From: Cryptomeria japonica
Lineage: Eukaryota; Streptophyta; Pinopsida; Cupressales; Cupressaceae
Assembly (NCBI RefSeq): GCF_030272615.1
Contig: NC_081406.1
Location: 190,707,891 to 190,771,890 of the forward strand
Direction: 5' to 3'
Length of the DNA: 64,000 nucleotides
The notes beneath the pieces were generated by a model. That model was not told the DNA's origin. It saw only the letters and a program-made list of their open reading frames with translations, and made no database searches. Shown here piece after piece: positions 35,287 through 47,794 of the stretch (position 1 is its first letter; every line of letters begins with the position of its first letter). A program made the translations under genes and the position numbers.

Positions 35287-36462
35287 TGAGACAGTTCAAA
35301 TAACCGGAAGACAACTGAGAGGGGGGGGTGAATCAGATGTCACAGATTACCAGAACATTTAGCAATTAAAACTTTAATACCGGAATGCTTAAACCAAATA
35401 CCAAAATAGAAGTTACACCAATTAAGCATAAACAATAATCATAGAATAAATACCATCCACATGACACCAATATTTATACGTGGAAAATCTAGTAAAGGGA
35501 AAACCATAGTGGGAAGCCTACCCATAGTCAAATAATACTTTTGCAATAAGTATGTGACTTACAATTGAGGGGCCTACACTTGCAAGAAGGCCAACAGCCT
35601 AGAGTGCTCTGCTCATCACAAAAGCAGCCTCACTGACTACATAGAAATCCAAACTACAATACAGAAGAATTGTTTGAACTACAAAGATAACATCTCCTAT
35701 TCCTGAGTATAGTTCTAGTTAAGCTCAATACCGGAGGACTAAATCCTCTTACATAAACCCAATTCGATCTCCAGTGGTTGACCAAATCCTCTACCTAAAT
35801 GATATTAAATTATTCGCACTTACATATCCTCCCACATGATCTACAATGAGATCTTACATCATATATATACAAACCCTCAACCATAAACAATCAGGTCAAC
35901 TACCAGACAATAAACCAATTACATAATTACAAAACATGTCAGCCTTAGACCAAAGAAATAATATCCAAAACATAAGACATCCTAGAAACACATCGAGAGG
36001 TCCAATCCACATGTTACATTAAACTAATCCATAACCTAGATCAACCAGGACCCAACATAGGTCCACACGCTAAAGAAATGATCCTCATCTGCCAAGTCTT
36101 GAACATGATCACCAACAACATCCTGAATCTTCACCAGAAACTGCACCAACACCACTTATGCATATTATCAAAGATCTTCATCAAAAGCTCTGTTGGTGAA
36201 ACCCTTGCTGGAACCATAAGCCAAGCTTCCAAGCAAGCAGGATAGCATTTGATCACCAAACCAAAACCAACTTATTGAATATGAACATGAGTATCATGAA
36301 TAAGAAAATTCCATAACCAAACCATATCGAAGCCTACCGGATCATGTCAGATCCAAACCAACTAGAAACTACTCAACCTACCAAGACCAGAAGGGTGTTG
36401 GTAAAACATCTAAACAACTAGTGTTGACATCAATGCAACACATAATCAATTTATCCAAATGG
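35287..36462 (-). repeat. 3' LTR of Copia B (inner end deleted)
   Basis: It starts TGAGACAGTTCAAATA and matches 40964-42183 up to ATCCAAATGG. The terminal CCAACA and the adjacent polypurine tract are missing compared with the right LTR and with Copia C. Hairpin arms are at 35310-35318 and 35333-35341 (one mismatch). Confidence 0.85.
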
Positions 36463-36763
36463 AAAACATCTAAGTACCAATAAATGCCAAACAAGTCTCC
36501 CCCAATGGAAGACAACCAACAATCTCCCACATACATATGTAGTAATGAAGTTCTGAAACAAAGACCAAACTTCCCCTGTGACTGATATCTCTATAAAGCT
36601 CCGAATTATACATATATCTCTCCCCCTAATGTATACAACTCCTTAAGTTTTTATTTTTCACATCAATATCTCTCTCCCTTTGACATCAATGCCAGAAACA
36701 TAAACCACTGAATCCAAACCCCTTTGACATAATGCATACCGGACTGATGCCAAACTGCATCAA
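36463..36763 (-). other. Copia B 3' untranslated region
   Basis: Non-coding DNA between the RNase H end and the LTR. It contains a distal polypurine module, CTCTCCCTTTGACATCAATGCC (36672-36693; minus strand GGCATTGATGTCAAAGGGAGAG), plus other C-rich tracts at 36497 and 36620. Confidence 0.65.
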
Positions 36764-39700
36764 TCAAGTCTCTACCGAAGAGACAGAAACTCCCAATCTA
36801 TCTCTAAAGTACTCAAATGATTCCTTAGGCAAAGGTTTAGTGAAGATATCTGCAATCTACTCTTTAGTGTTCACATAAACCAATATAACTTCATTTGCTT
36901 CAACTTTTTCCTTCAAAAAGTTGTACTTGATAGATATGTGCTTTGTCTTAGAATGAAATATTGGATTCTTTGATATATTAATAGCAATAGAGTTATCATA
37001 GTGGATAACTATTGGCTCATCACAATCCACCTTTATATCCTTCAACATTTGCTTCATCCATAAAACTTGTGTATAGTTAGTAGCAGCAACAACATACTCA
37101 ATTTTAGCAGTAGATAAAGAAGTACATGATTGTTTCTTGCTAATCCATGAAACAAGTTTCTTTCCAAGAAAGAAAGCTCCACCGGAAGTACTTTTCCAGT
37201 CATCAACATCTCCATCCCAATCTGCATCTATATATGCACATAAAGTAAAGTCATCATCCTTAAGGTACCACAAACCATATTCTGATGTACCTTGTAAGTA
37301 TCTAAAAATCCTTTTCACCGCACTCTCATGATTTTCTCTAGGATCACTCTAAAATCTTGATACAATACAAACAACATTCATTATGTCAGGCCTAGTCCGA
37401 GTCAAATAAAGCAGAAACATCTTTTCTTATCAATTTCTCACTTGTAACAATAGGAGTACTTCAAAGTTTAGAATCTCCCATACCAAATTTCTTCAACAAT
37501 TCCCTAGCATACTTAGTTTGACAGATGAAAATACCTTTATCAATTTGAGTAATTTGCAAACCTAAGAAAAATTTCATTTCCCCAATCATAGACATTTCAA
37601 ATTCTTTCTCCATATTCTTAGAAAATTCCATGCATAACTTATCTTCACCTCCAAAAATAATGTCATCAACAAATGCTTCAATAATGAGTATATCATCATC
37701 AATAATTTTATAATATAAATTACTATCAGCATTACCCTTAGTAAAACCAAGCTTCAAAAGATATTTATCCAACCTTGCATACCAAGCTCTAGGTGCTTGT
37801 TTCAATTCATATAAAGCTTTCCTTAACCTGCAAACCATGTTTGTATCATCTGATAGTGAAAAACCATTGGTTTGCTCAATATAAACTTCCTCATCAAGAT
37901 CCCCATTCAAAAATGCACACTTAACATCCATCTAATAAACCTTATAGTTTTTGTACGAAACATAGGCAAGAAATAATCTTACAACTTCAATCCTAGCTAT
38001 AGTTGCAAAAGTATCTCCATAAGCAATTCCTTCCTTCTGAGAATATCCTTTACAAACCAATCTAGCCTTGTTCCTTACAACTTGACCATCCTCATTCAAT
38101 TTATTCCTAGAAACCCATTTAGTTCCAATAACATTCTTATTTTTAGGTCGGGGAACCAAAGTCCATGTGTTATTTTTCTCAATTTGATCTAATTCTTCTT
38201 CCATAGCTTTCAACCAATATTCATCTTTACATGTCTCAATTGTTGATACCGGTTCAACTTGAGAAATCAAACATACCTCATTAGTTGTCAGTCTTCTTCT
38301 TGTCATTACTCCATTGTTCTTATCTCCAATGATATGATCTTTTGAATGATTCAATCTAACATACCTAGGAGTCTTCTGACTCTTTGTTCCTCTTCCCAGT
38401 TCTTCAGTTACTATAAAATTTTCTGATACCGTTGGAGTAATTGGTTCAACACTCTATTCTAGTAAAGGTGCTACTTGTTCAGATATAATCATTTCCACCA
38501 CCGGTTCCTTCTCATAAAATCTGATTTGACCTCTATTCATCTCATACACTTTGACATTATCACTTCCCACAATTCTTTGCAATCTCTTGTTATAACATCT
38601 ATATGCCTTCCTCACATCTAGGATCAAATTTGCCAATGATATCATCTCTCCTGATATAATATTTACTACCGAATATTCTGAAATACTTAACTGTAGGTGT
38701 ATTGCCAAACCATTATTCATAAGGTGTCTTACTAGTTTCTCCTTTGATATGTACTATATTGAATGTATAAACTGTTGTGCTCACTGCTTCTCTCCAGTAT
38801 ATATGAGGTAGACTAGCTTTCATCATCATTGTTCTAGCAGCATCCAAGATAGTTTTGTTCTTCCTTTCCACAACTCCATTCTGCTGAGGTGTCCGAGGAG
38901 CAAAAACTTGTCTTCTTATACCATGCTTCTCACAAAATTTATTAAACTCACTGGATGTGAATTGTCCACCATGATCTAACCTCAAGCATTTAATCTTCAA
39001 TCTTGTCTCAGTTTCTACTTTAGCTTTAAAGATTTTAAACTTTTCAAATGCTTCAGATTTTTCCCTTAGAAAAGTAACCCACATCATTCTAGAATAATCG
39101 TCAATGATTAGCATGAAATATCTATCACCTTGAAAACTTTTAACTCTAGCAGGGCCACACAAATCAGTATGAATAAGATCAAGAACATAATTAGAATTGC
39201 CTTGTATACTCCTAAAAGAGGTTCTGACCTGTTTCTCCATTTGAGATTCTTTACATACCAGATTATAGGGCTTCATAATCTTAGGTATATCTCTAACTGC
39301 CTTAGTTGACCTGATCTTCACAATGCAATCAAAATTCACATGACACAACCTTTTATGCCATAGCCAACTCTCATCAATTTTTGTAATCAAACATGTCTTC
39401 TCACCGGGATTCAAATTAAATATATTACCTTTTGTCTATGTATCAGTTGCAATATCCAAACTAGATCTATTAATGATTTTACATTTTCCATCCTTGAACT
39501 GTAATTGAAATCTCCTATCTACCAATTGTCCTACACTAAAAATATTATGCCTTAAACCTTCAACATAATAAACATTGTTAGTATTGTTCTTACCATCCAA
39601 TGATATAGTTCCTTTTCCTTTGATCATACATGTTTTTTCATCTCCAAATCTAACTAGACCGCCATCAAATTCTTGCAAAGATAGAAACTTCCCTTTATCT

Positions 39701-40905
39701 CCAATCATATGATGTGAACAACCACTGTCAATTACCCATTCATCCTTGTCTTCAATTTTAGCCGCAAGTGCCTTCTCTTCATGTACATTATCTTCCAATG
39801 TCAAAACATCTTCCTTGATAGCCAGGAACACACATTCCTTCCCATTTCCGGAACCACTAGCAAAGTCTTCTGTCGATTCATCATTAGAATAAGTAATGCC
39901 TTCCTCATCCGCTATGTAGCATGATTTGTCTCTATTTTTCTTGTACTTATACTTGTTCTGATATCTAGGGTTAGGCTTACAAGATCTTCTAACTCTTTAT
40001 TCAAATCTTGAATTCCTTTTAGGACATCTAGATGCAAAATGATCAATCTTATTACAAGCAAAACATTTAAAAGGTTCTTTTCCTTCATACTTACTTCCTA
40101 CCAGTCCTTTAGGTACTCTTCTATCAAATAGTGCTTCAATTTGCTCAAACTCATCATCTTCTCTCTTCATATCATACAATTCCTTTGCATACAAAGCTTT
40201 CCAATCTTGCTTATCGGTTGTTGATGTAGATGCATGAAAAGCAGGTTAAGTCTTCATAGCTCTAGAAGGTCCAAATTCTTCAAGCTCAAAAGAAGATAAT
40301 TTCCCAACCAAAGTATCTTTGTTGATAGACGTATTAGCCATTGTTATCAACTCATTAATAAAAGTAGCCTTCATCTTGTAAGCCAGTGGTAGGGCTCTCA
40401 AAACTTTAGAAACAATTTCATCTTCACTCAGAGTTCCACCACAACATTGAATTCCCATACAAATCTCATTTACCCTTTCCATGAATGCAGTAATCCTTTC
40501 ATCTTCTTCCATCTTCAGGTTTTCATATCTCACCTGGTAACCATCAAGTTTAGCAATCTTCACTGTAGGGTTACCTTCATTAAGAGTCTCCAACTTATCC
40601 CATATAGTCTTTCCAGATGATTTGTTAGTCAATCCCATTATTTGTTGATCAGAAAGTACACACAAGAGAGATTCTCTTTCTCTACAATCATTCTCAAGAT
40701 CCTTATCCAAGTTTTTTGGAGGAGGATTTCTAGATGCTAGATTATGAGGTGTAACACCATTCTGTGTGATCTCCCAAATCTCCTTGCCAAGACTTCTCAG
40801 ATGAGTCTCCATCTAAATCTTCCATACTGTGTAATTTGTTCCATCAAGGGTAGGGATATCCCTTTGAAAGATAGCTCCAGATGAACTTGAATTGTTAGTC
40901 ACCAT
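36764..40905 (-). pseudogene. gag-pol: Copia B gag-pol polyprotein
   Basis: ATG at 40905 starts Gag (UBN2-type, DGTNY near the N-terminus), then zinc knuckle CFACNKIDHFASRC (near 40040), protease with intact DSG (WVIDSGCSHHM), and an integrase core with HTDLCGP, LDHGGQF and VVERKNKT. RT has [11 protein letters not shown] and RNase H has AYIDADWDGDVDDWKSTSGG; the tail ends at 36764. One frame holds from 40905 to about 38713. A shift near 38715 and a short deletion near 37440, which removes the start of the RNase H linker, break it, as do several stops. It is closely related to Copia C and D. Confidence 0.92.
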
Positions 40906-40949
40906 AGGATCTTCCTCAAGTAGTTAAGCTTTCTGCAGAGAGGACCAAT

Positions 40950-40963
40950 GCTCTGATACCAAT
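40950..40963 (-). other. Primer-binding site of Copia B
   Basis: GCTCTGATACCAAT on the plus strand, complementary to TTGGTATCAGAGC; initiator Met tRNA primer. It abuts the LTR edge TGTTAG at 40964. Confidence 0.9.
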
Positions 40964-42183
40964 TGTTAGACAGTTCAAATATTTGAAAGACAATTGAGAG
41001 GGGGGGTGAATCAGTTGTCATAGATTAATAGAACGTTTAACAATTAAAACTTTAATACCGGAACCCAAAACATTAATACCAGAATGCTTAAACCAAATAC
41101 CGGAATAACAGTTAAACCAATTAAGGATAAACAATAATCACAAAATGAATGCCATCCACATGACACCAATATTTATACATTGAAAACCCAGTAAAGGGAA
41201 AAACCATGGTGGGAAGCCTACCCATAGTCAGATAATACTTCTATAGTAAGTATGTGAATTACAATTGAGGGGCTTGCAGTTGCAGGAAGGCCAACAACAT
41301 AGAGCGCACTGCTCATCATAAAAGGAGCCTAACTAACTACATCGAAATCCAAACTACAATCCGAAAGAAGTGTTTGAATTGTAAAGATAGCATCTCCTAT
41401 GCCTGAGTACAGTTCTGGTTAAGCTCAATACTAGAAGACTAAATCCTTTTACATAAACCCAATTAGATCTTCAGTGATTGACCAAATCCTCTTCTTGAAT
41501 GATATTACATTATTCACACATTACATATCCTCATACATGATCTACAATGAGAACTTACATCATATATATACAAACCCTCGACCATAAATAATTAGGTCAG
41601 CTACCAGACAATAAACAAATTACATGATTACAAAACATGTCAGCCTTAGACGAAACAAATAATATCCAACACATAAGACATCATAGAAATACATTAAGAT
41701 GTCCAATCCACACATTACATTAAACCAGTCCATAACCTAGATCAACCGGGACCCAATATAGGTCCACATGCTAAAGAAATGATCTCCATCCACCAAGTCT
41801 TGAACATGATCACCAACAACATCCCGAATCTTCACCAGAGACTGCACCAACACCACTTATGCATATCATCAAAGATCTTTATCAAAAGGTCTATCAATGA
41901 AACCATCACCAAAACCACAAGCCAAGCTTCCAAGCAAGCAAGATAGTATCTAATCACCAAACCAAAACCAACTTACTGAATATGAACATGAGTATCATGA
42001 ATAAGCCAATTCCATAAACAAACCATACTAGAACCTATGGGATCATGCCAGATCCAAACCAACCAAAAACTACTCAACCTACCGAGACAAGAAGGGTGTC
42101 AGTAAAGCATCCAAACATCTAGTGTTGACATCAATGAAAAAACATCAATGCAACATATAATCAATTCATCCAAATGGCCAACA
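40964..42183 (-). repeat. 5' LTR of Copia B
   Basis: It starts TGTTAGACAG and ends AAATGGCCAACA on the plus strand (TG...CA). Hairpin arms are GACAATTGA (40989-40997) and TCAGTTGTC (41011-41019), with one G-T pair. Confidence 0.9.
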
Positions 42184-43045
42184 CAACCGAAAAACATCCC
42201 CAAGAAGATGTATCCAAAAGCATTAGCCATAGTAGATAGGATGGTTATAAGGGACATGGCCTGGGGCCGGAAGAAAAAAGAATCAAAGCACCAATAAATC
42301 AAGTATAATAGGGGCTTGGGTTACACTCCAATACCTAAGATAACTATCATTGGTACCCCTTCAAGTCCCTCCTTGGATGTCGGAGACTCTGATGAAGAGG
42401 AATTTCATGAAATGCCTTTTTGAATACGAAGATGAAATCTTCTTTGACACCCATATCAACGCCATCACCCCAGTAATACCTTCCACTCCACATGAGATGC
42501 AACTTATCCATCCTAAGCTTATAGACTAGGACCAATGAGACAAACCTGCTTTGGACATATGTACCGATGATAATGCTCTCATGACTCTCTTGACTATGTG
42601 CAATTGAGAAGACTACAATAGACTTCATGAGATCCAACTACATGAGAATGGATACTTTGGTAGTCAGGTCAATTCCCTAAGTCGCAAAAAAGATAATAAA
42701 AAGAAAAATCATGATTCCTTAGGTGAAAACCTCCTTGAGGCACCTTTGGATGAGGAAAGAGTAAAAATAAAAGGTGTATCTGCAAGTGAAAACTTGGATC
42801 AGGCGCTTGAGGATGAGGGACTTGACCTCCCTACCATGGTCCCCCTGCAACAAGATAGGTCAACCCTATGTATAGAAGAAACAAATACTATAAATGTGGG
42901 CACTAAAGACACCCAAAAGAACATGCTCATTGCTAAGTCCCTCTTAGATAAAGAAAAATAGAACCTTAACAATTTTCTCACAGAAACAAAGATCAACTTT
43001 GCTTGTTCGTATGCTGACATGCTAGGCCTTGATCTAGACTTAGTA
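42184..43045 (+). pseudogene. Tat-type gypsy protease-RT linker, second part
   Basis: Coding remnants continue after Copia B: a NIPKKMYPKALAI-like stretch at about 42195-42232, IPKITIIGTPSSPSLDVGDSDEEEF (split into separate short runs) at 42335-42412, and an acidic frame at 42746-42961. Many stops. In Tat elements this region joins the protease to the RT. Confidence 0.65.
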
Positions 43046-43890
43046 GTCCACAATCTTGATGTTCATCCAAATGCTAAACTTGTAAAGCAAAAATTACACA
43101 AGATGCATCCACACATTGCACTCCTTGTCAAAGAAGAGCTTCAAAAGATGTTGGATGTTGGATTCATAAAACCAATAGATTATCCTGAATGGGTTTCCAA
43201 CATTGTTCCTATTGGCAAAGCTACTGGGGCATCCACATTTGCATAGATTTATGAGATTTCAATAAAGCATGCCCTAAGGATGACTTCCTGCTCCCCAACA
43301 TAGACATGATCATAGATCTCATAGCGGGACATGAAATGTTATCACTTATGGATGGATTTTCTGGTATAATCAAATTAGGATCACAAAAGAGAACCAACAC
43401 AAAACAACATTCACAACACCATGGGGCACTTTTTTTTATCAAGTCATGCCTTTTGGTCTCAAGAATGCTGGAGAAACATATCAACAGGCAATGACAACAA
43501 TCTTTCATGACCTTTTACATAAAATTATGGAGGATTATGTGGATGATCTCCTAGGAAAATCCAAGACAAGAGATGAGCACATCCCTATCGTAAGGAAGAT
43601 CTTTGAGAGATTGGAAAGATATAAGTTGCACCTAAATCCCTAGAAATGTGTTGTTGGTGTCACATCTGGGAAACTATTAGGTTTCATTGTTTCCCGCAGA
43701 GGCATAGAGGTTGATCCTGCAAAGGTGAAAGCTATCATGTAAATGCCTCCCCTGAAGACTCTCAGACAACTATCCAACCTACAAAGAAAGCTCCAATCCA
43801 TCAAACACTTAATTTCATAGCTCGCAGATAAATGCCACCCATTTGCGCACTTACTACACAAGGATACCAAATTCAAATGGGATTGTCTAT
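43046..43890 (+). pseudogene. pol: Tat-type gypsy reverse transcriptase
   Basis: RT signatures are scattered over the three frames: HPHIALLVKEELQKML and DYPEWVSNIVPIGK (43095-43220), a DLRDFNKACPKDDFLLPN-like run after a shift (43247-43300), FLMDGFSG-like (43330-43370), MPFGLKNAGETYQQAM (43446-43493) and the catalytic EDYVDDLLGKSK (43531-43566). Downstream, LNP...KCVVGVTSGKLLGF is typical of the RT-RNase H connection. At least three frame changes and several stops occur. The catalytic DD is preserved, but the gene is dead. Confidence 0.92.
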
Positions 43891-44390
43891 GTCAGAAGGC
43901 TTTTGAGAAACTCAAAGAATACCTCGCATCACCTCCCATACTTATGCCTCCTATTTTAAGATAGCCGCTCCTTTTGTACATATCAACAACCGTAGTGGTA
44001 TTGGGGGCATTGTTGGCACAGATAGATAATCAGGAAAAAAAGCATGCCATATACTATATTAGGCGCACATTAGTAGGGTATGAGCTCAATTATACCCCTA
44101 TTGAAAGAGCATGCTTAGCACTTGTCTTCAACACACAGAAGCTCTGACACTCCATGCTTAACAACAAAATAAAATTGATTGCTAAGATTGACCCTCTCAA
44201 GTACCTCTTATCAAAGGATGCTCTCACTTAGAGAACTGCTAAATGGGTCATGTTACTAAGTGAGTTCAACATTGAATATGTAGATAGAAAAGCAATAAAA
44301 GGATAAGTAATAGCAGATCAACTGGCTGATGCTCCGCTTCAAGTTTATCACCCTATCCTCACAGAATTATTAGATGAATCCATAATGACT
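43891..44390 (+). pseudogene. Tat-type gypsy RNase H
   Basis: Recognisable as the usual gypsy RNase H: pieces like PLLYISTT, GALLAQIDNQEKKHAIYYI, ELNYTPIERACLALVF and AKWVMLLSEFNIEYV, followed by an ADQLAD-like end (44316-44330). The first catalytic region around 43970 is stop-riddled. Confidence 0.8.
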
Positions 44391-44640
44391 GTCACTATGT
44401 CTTCCACATGGCATTTGTATTTTGATGGTTATTGCATGTAGAACAAATCGAGGGTAGGCATATTTTTAGTCAATGATGAGTATAAAACAAAAGATGACAA
44501 CCTTCTTCCTTATCATAGTATGGTTGAGGACCTCAAGAAACACTTTACATCAATCAAGCTTGATTAGATTCTACGCACAAACAATAGAGATGCAGATGCA
44601 ATGACCACTATTGGTTCTCTCCTTTAGATGCCGACACATA
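44391..44640 (+). pseudogene. Tat-type second RNase H (aRNH), internally deleted
   Basis: The Tat lineage carries an extra archaeal-type RNase H after the normal one. Its start is visible (WHLYFDGYCM, 44409-44438), with VGIFLVNDEYKT joined directly to DDNLLPYHSMVEDLKK. In relatives, a stretch of roughly 80 residues, including further catalytic residues, lies between these two segments, so an internal deletion is inferred at about 44470. The end, RDADAMTTIGSLL, is present at 44589-44627. Confidence 0.7.
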
Positions 44641-45980
44641 GTCAGAAATGTGAGTTTTTGGTCGAGCAACTCTTCATACCGACATACAATCTACCTGAGT
44701 CCAAAATGGTGTGTGTGCTTGTTGGTCTCAAATCCCCTTGGTACCAAGAGAAGTTTGCCTACCTAAGAGATAACACCATCCCTTCCCACCTCACTGAAAC
44801 CCAACAACAAACCTTTATCCGCCGCTGCACCCATTACACCATCCTTGGAGACACCCTATTTAGAAGGCATTTTGATGGTTCCCTCCAAAGGTGTTAAGAC
44901 AAACAAGAGGTCGAATGGGCACTATGCGAAGTGCACGAAGGTATCTATGGAGCACACTCAAGTGGTCTCACTTTGGCTAAAAATATCTTGTGAACAGGAT
45001 ACTACTGGCCTACAATGGAAGAAGACGCATATAATTATGTGAAGACATGTATCCCTTGTCAGAAGCATGGTGACAAGATTCACGCTCCATCGCAAGATCT
45101 GCAACCTTTTATCACACCTTGGCCCTTCTCATAGTGGGGGCTTGATCTCATTGGGAGAATCCACCCTACATCCTATAATAATCATAAATTCATCATCACC
45201 ACCACTGAATACTTCACCAAGTGGGTGGAGGCCATCCCTCTTACTTTCACCATCAGGAAGCATATCTCTAAATTCATTCTAAACTATTTAATCTACCAAT
45301 ATGGAACCCCCAAAGTTATCATCATAGATAATGGAAGACCCTTTGAGAATTAGGATGTTAAAGAGCTCTATTATAAATTTGATATCCAACACCATTTCTC
45401 CACCCCCTATTATCCGCAAGGCAATGGTCAAGCTGATGCTTCTAATAAGACCTTGATAAAAATCCTTAAAAAGATAGTCAATGAAGTTGGCCATGACTAG
45501 CACCTCCAACTCCCTCATGCTCTATGGGCTTACCATACCTCCATCCACACACCCACATGCACCACTCCATATTCCCTTGTCTTTGGCTCTGAAGTTATCC
45601 TCCCTCTTGAGATAGAGATCCCCTCCCTAAGGGTATCCCTGCAGGATATCCTTCGTGATGAGGAATATAGTGTTGCCAGGCTACAAGAGCTATAATTGCT
45701 GATTGAAAGGTGCCGCAAGGCCTTGAATCATCTCCTAGTCTACGCTTGAGTTACAAAAAGAAGGTTAGAACCTAAGAATTTGAATTTGGTGATCTCGTCC
45801 TTATGGAAAATCAAAAAAATATTCAAGAAAGAGAAAAGAAAGGAAAGTTTGAGCCTAATTGGCTTGGACCTTATGTGATCACAACAAAATATGGATTAGG
45901 GCAATATCAGCTAGCTACTCCCGAAGGATATCCCTTGGATGAGCCTATGAACAACATGCACCTAAAGAGATTTTATGCCT
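44641..45980 (+). pseudogene. int: Tat-type gypsy integrase
   Basis: The N-terminal HHCC zinc finger (HEGIYGAH ... CIPCQKH) spans 44930-45070. The core has WGLDLIG (about 45136), IIDNGRPF (about 45323) and the third acidic position in GQADASNKT (about 45427), where the usual Glu is Asp. The C-terminal part (VFGSEVILPLEIEIPS, then LEPKNLN) extends to 45980, ending with KRFYA. Several in-frame stops are present (for example before WGLDLIG) and one frame change in the C-terminal domain. Integrase would insert the cDNA; this copy is inactive. Confidence 0.92.
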
Positions 45981-46994
45981 AGTCCTCAGAAGGTCACCAA
46001 TTGTCTAAAAAAATAAAAAATACAAAAAAACAACAAAAATACAAAAAAAAAATGAATTTTTTTTTAAAAAAAAGTGCAAAAACTCAATTCTTCCATTAGT
46101 GAAACCCCTTTGTAGCGCTATGGAAAAGTACCTTGGTGAAAACCTATTTACAGGCATTAAGGTAAATAATCTGGATCCATCATCTATCAGGTCAAACTCT
46201 ATCTTCCCCACCCACCCACCCGCCCAATGTCCATATTGTTTAATCCACGCCACTTTATAAAAATTCTACCATGAAATCCATCACCCCGTATGCTACTGGT
46301 TGTCTCCTTCATTCTAACAAGAAAACCAATCCGATGACCATGCCCCCCCCCCCCCAACAAAAGGAAAAGGAACAAGGTGTTATTGACTGCCTCCTCAGAT
46401 ATCGTGATTTATTTTAGTATCCTCTGCAACAACCCTACCCATTTCTCCCACTAAACTACCCTCAACAGACTAGTTATCCCTATGATGATGAGTCTTTTCC
46501 TGAATCATGAATAAGGGTCATCCCATCAAACTGAGCTTTCATCCCATCCAACTGAGCTTCCATCCCAATTAATTGATCTTAATTCCTAGTCTTGAGCTTA
46601 GGCTTGTTCTTGACTTGCGCGTTATCCAAACACTCATCCACGTGTACTCCATCAAGCCCCAACAGTCAAGTGTCATATCTGTACTCAGGTGTCCATGTCA
46701 TATTCTCTATGGCTTGTGTAGATCCATCAGTCACTCTTGCCTATCGAGATGCATCTTTCCCTAGTCCTATAGTTTATCCACAATCCTAAGTCCTACTCTT
46801 GGCAAGAGATGTCAGTTGGCCATGTGCATCTCATTTGCATGATTTGATCCTTTATTTAGACTTGTATTTTTATATCCCAAGACTACTCCTACTTATGGTT
46901 GTCAAGATCCTCTATATCCTGATATGTTATGGGTTGGTGTATATCAGGGCATGTTTTTGTGGTATGACGTGTTTGAAGGTTTTCCTTGTATGAA
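45981..46994 (+). other. 3' region of Tat gypsy after integrase
   Basis: Non-coding. It contains A-rich tracts at 46008-46075, a run of 13 Cs at about 46345-46357, and a short degenerate tandem of about 26 bp (CCCATCCAACTGAGCTTCCAT-like, 46519-46570). It is interrupted at 46995-46999 by the non-autonomous element. Confidence 0.5.
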
Positions 46995-46999
46995 CATAT
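46995..46999. repeat. Left target-site duplication (CATAT)
   Basis: CATAT precedes the 5' LTR; CATAC follows the 3' LTR at 53598-53602. Four of five bases match. Confidence 0.7.
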
Positions 47000-47723
47000 T
47001 GTTGGCAAATACACACTCCAATGAGAAATTGTAGGTGATTGAAGGTATTCTCATTGATGGCAACCTTGCAATCCTATGGCACCAACACCGGCAATGGTAA
47101 AGATGTTTACCGACACCCCGGCTGCAGGATTTTATTTTGTATTTAATTGTAAAATCTTTTTGTAAGCCGACAAGGTGAATTGTAATAAGACTCATATAAG
47201 TAGGATCATTTGTGTAAGTAAGTAAGCAGATTGTAATATGCAGATGCAGACATGCGAATATTAAGGTAGATTTTGGAATAAGGTTTATGGAAGTTGTATG
47301 AGCTTAAACCTTTACTGAACCTGGCATAGCAGATGCTGAACCAAAGTAGTACATGATATTGGATTTGCATAATCCATTTTTGTAAGTCAGTGAGACTTCC
47401 CTTTTGTAATTAAGTAGTAAGCTTTAGGTAGCTGGCCTTCCTGCATGTGCAGGCCCCTATTGTAAGTAATATTCATTTATTGGCCAGTGAGTGAATATTG
47501 TGGGTCAAAAATCCCACCAAGGTTTTTCCCACACCAGGTTTCCTCGTTAAAAATATTATGTTATGGTGTGCTTCTATGTTGTGATTATTGATCTTATTTA
47601 CTCCATTATTTCTGGTTTACCAGTACACTGTTTTGGCATGCAATTTTTTTAATAAGATTATAAAATTTGATAACCGGAAAGATACTGATTCACCTCCCCC
47701 CAGTATGTTTGGGAATCCTAACA
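47000..47723 (+). repeat. 5' LTR of non-autonomous element copy 2
   Basis: It runs TGTTGG...CCTAACA, 724 bp. TATA-like CTCATATAAGTAGG lies at 47191-47204. The C-rich hairpin near 47681-47707 has lost part of its right loop (CCTCCCCCCAGTATG), leaving a 7-bp stem. Confidence 0.9.
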
Positions 47724-47725
47724 AT

Positions 47726-47737
47726 TGCTATCAGAGC
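47726..47737 (+). other. Primer-binding site, one base off the Met-tRNA consensus
   Basis: TGCTATCAGAGC lies two bases after the LTR; the consensus complement of initiator Met tRNA is TGGTATCAGAGC. It uses the same primer class as the copia elements. Confidence 0.85.
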
Positions 47738-47794
47738 TTGGTCCTCTATTTTCAAAAGCCTAACAACTTGAGGAATATTCTGACACTGGTATAG

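Larger units (their letters stand above)
35287..42183 (-). mobile_element. Copia B: Ty1/copia retrotransposon
   Basis: A minus-strand element with LTRs at 35287-36462 and 40964-42183, PBS and a frameshifted gag-pol. It splits the Tat gypsy between protease and RT. The flanks are AACCT on the left and AACCG on the right if the edges are shifted by one base, so a TSD is possible but not clean. The inner edge of the left LTR, including the LTR-proximal polypurine tract, is deleted. Confidence 0.9.

Noticed and set aside
46345-46357. Run of 13 Cs as a possible G-quadruplex or regulatory site
   Set aside because: A lone homopolymer in decayed non-coding DNA; its length may also be affected by sequencing error.
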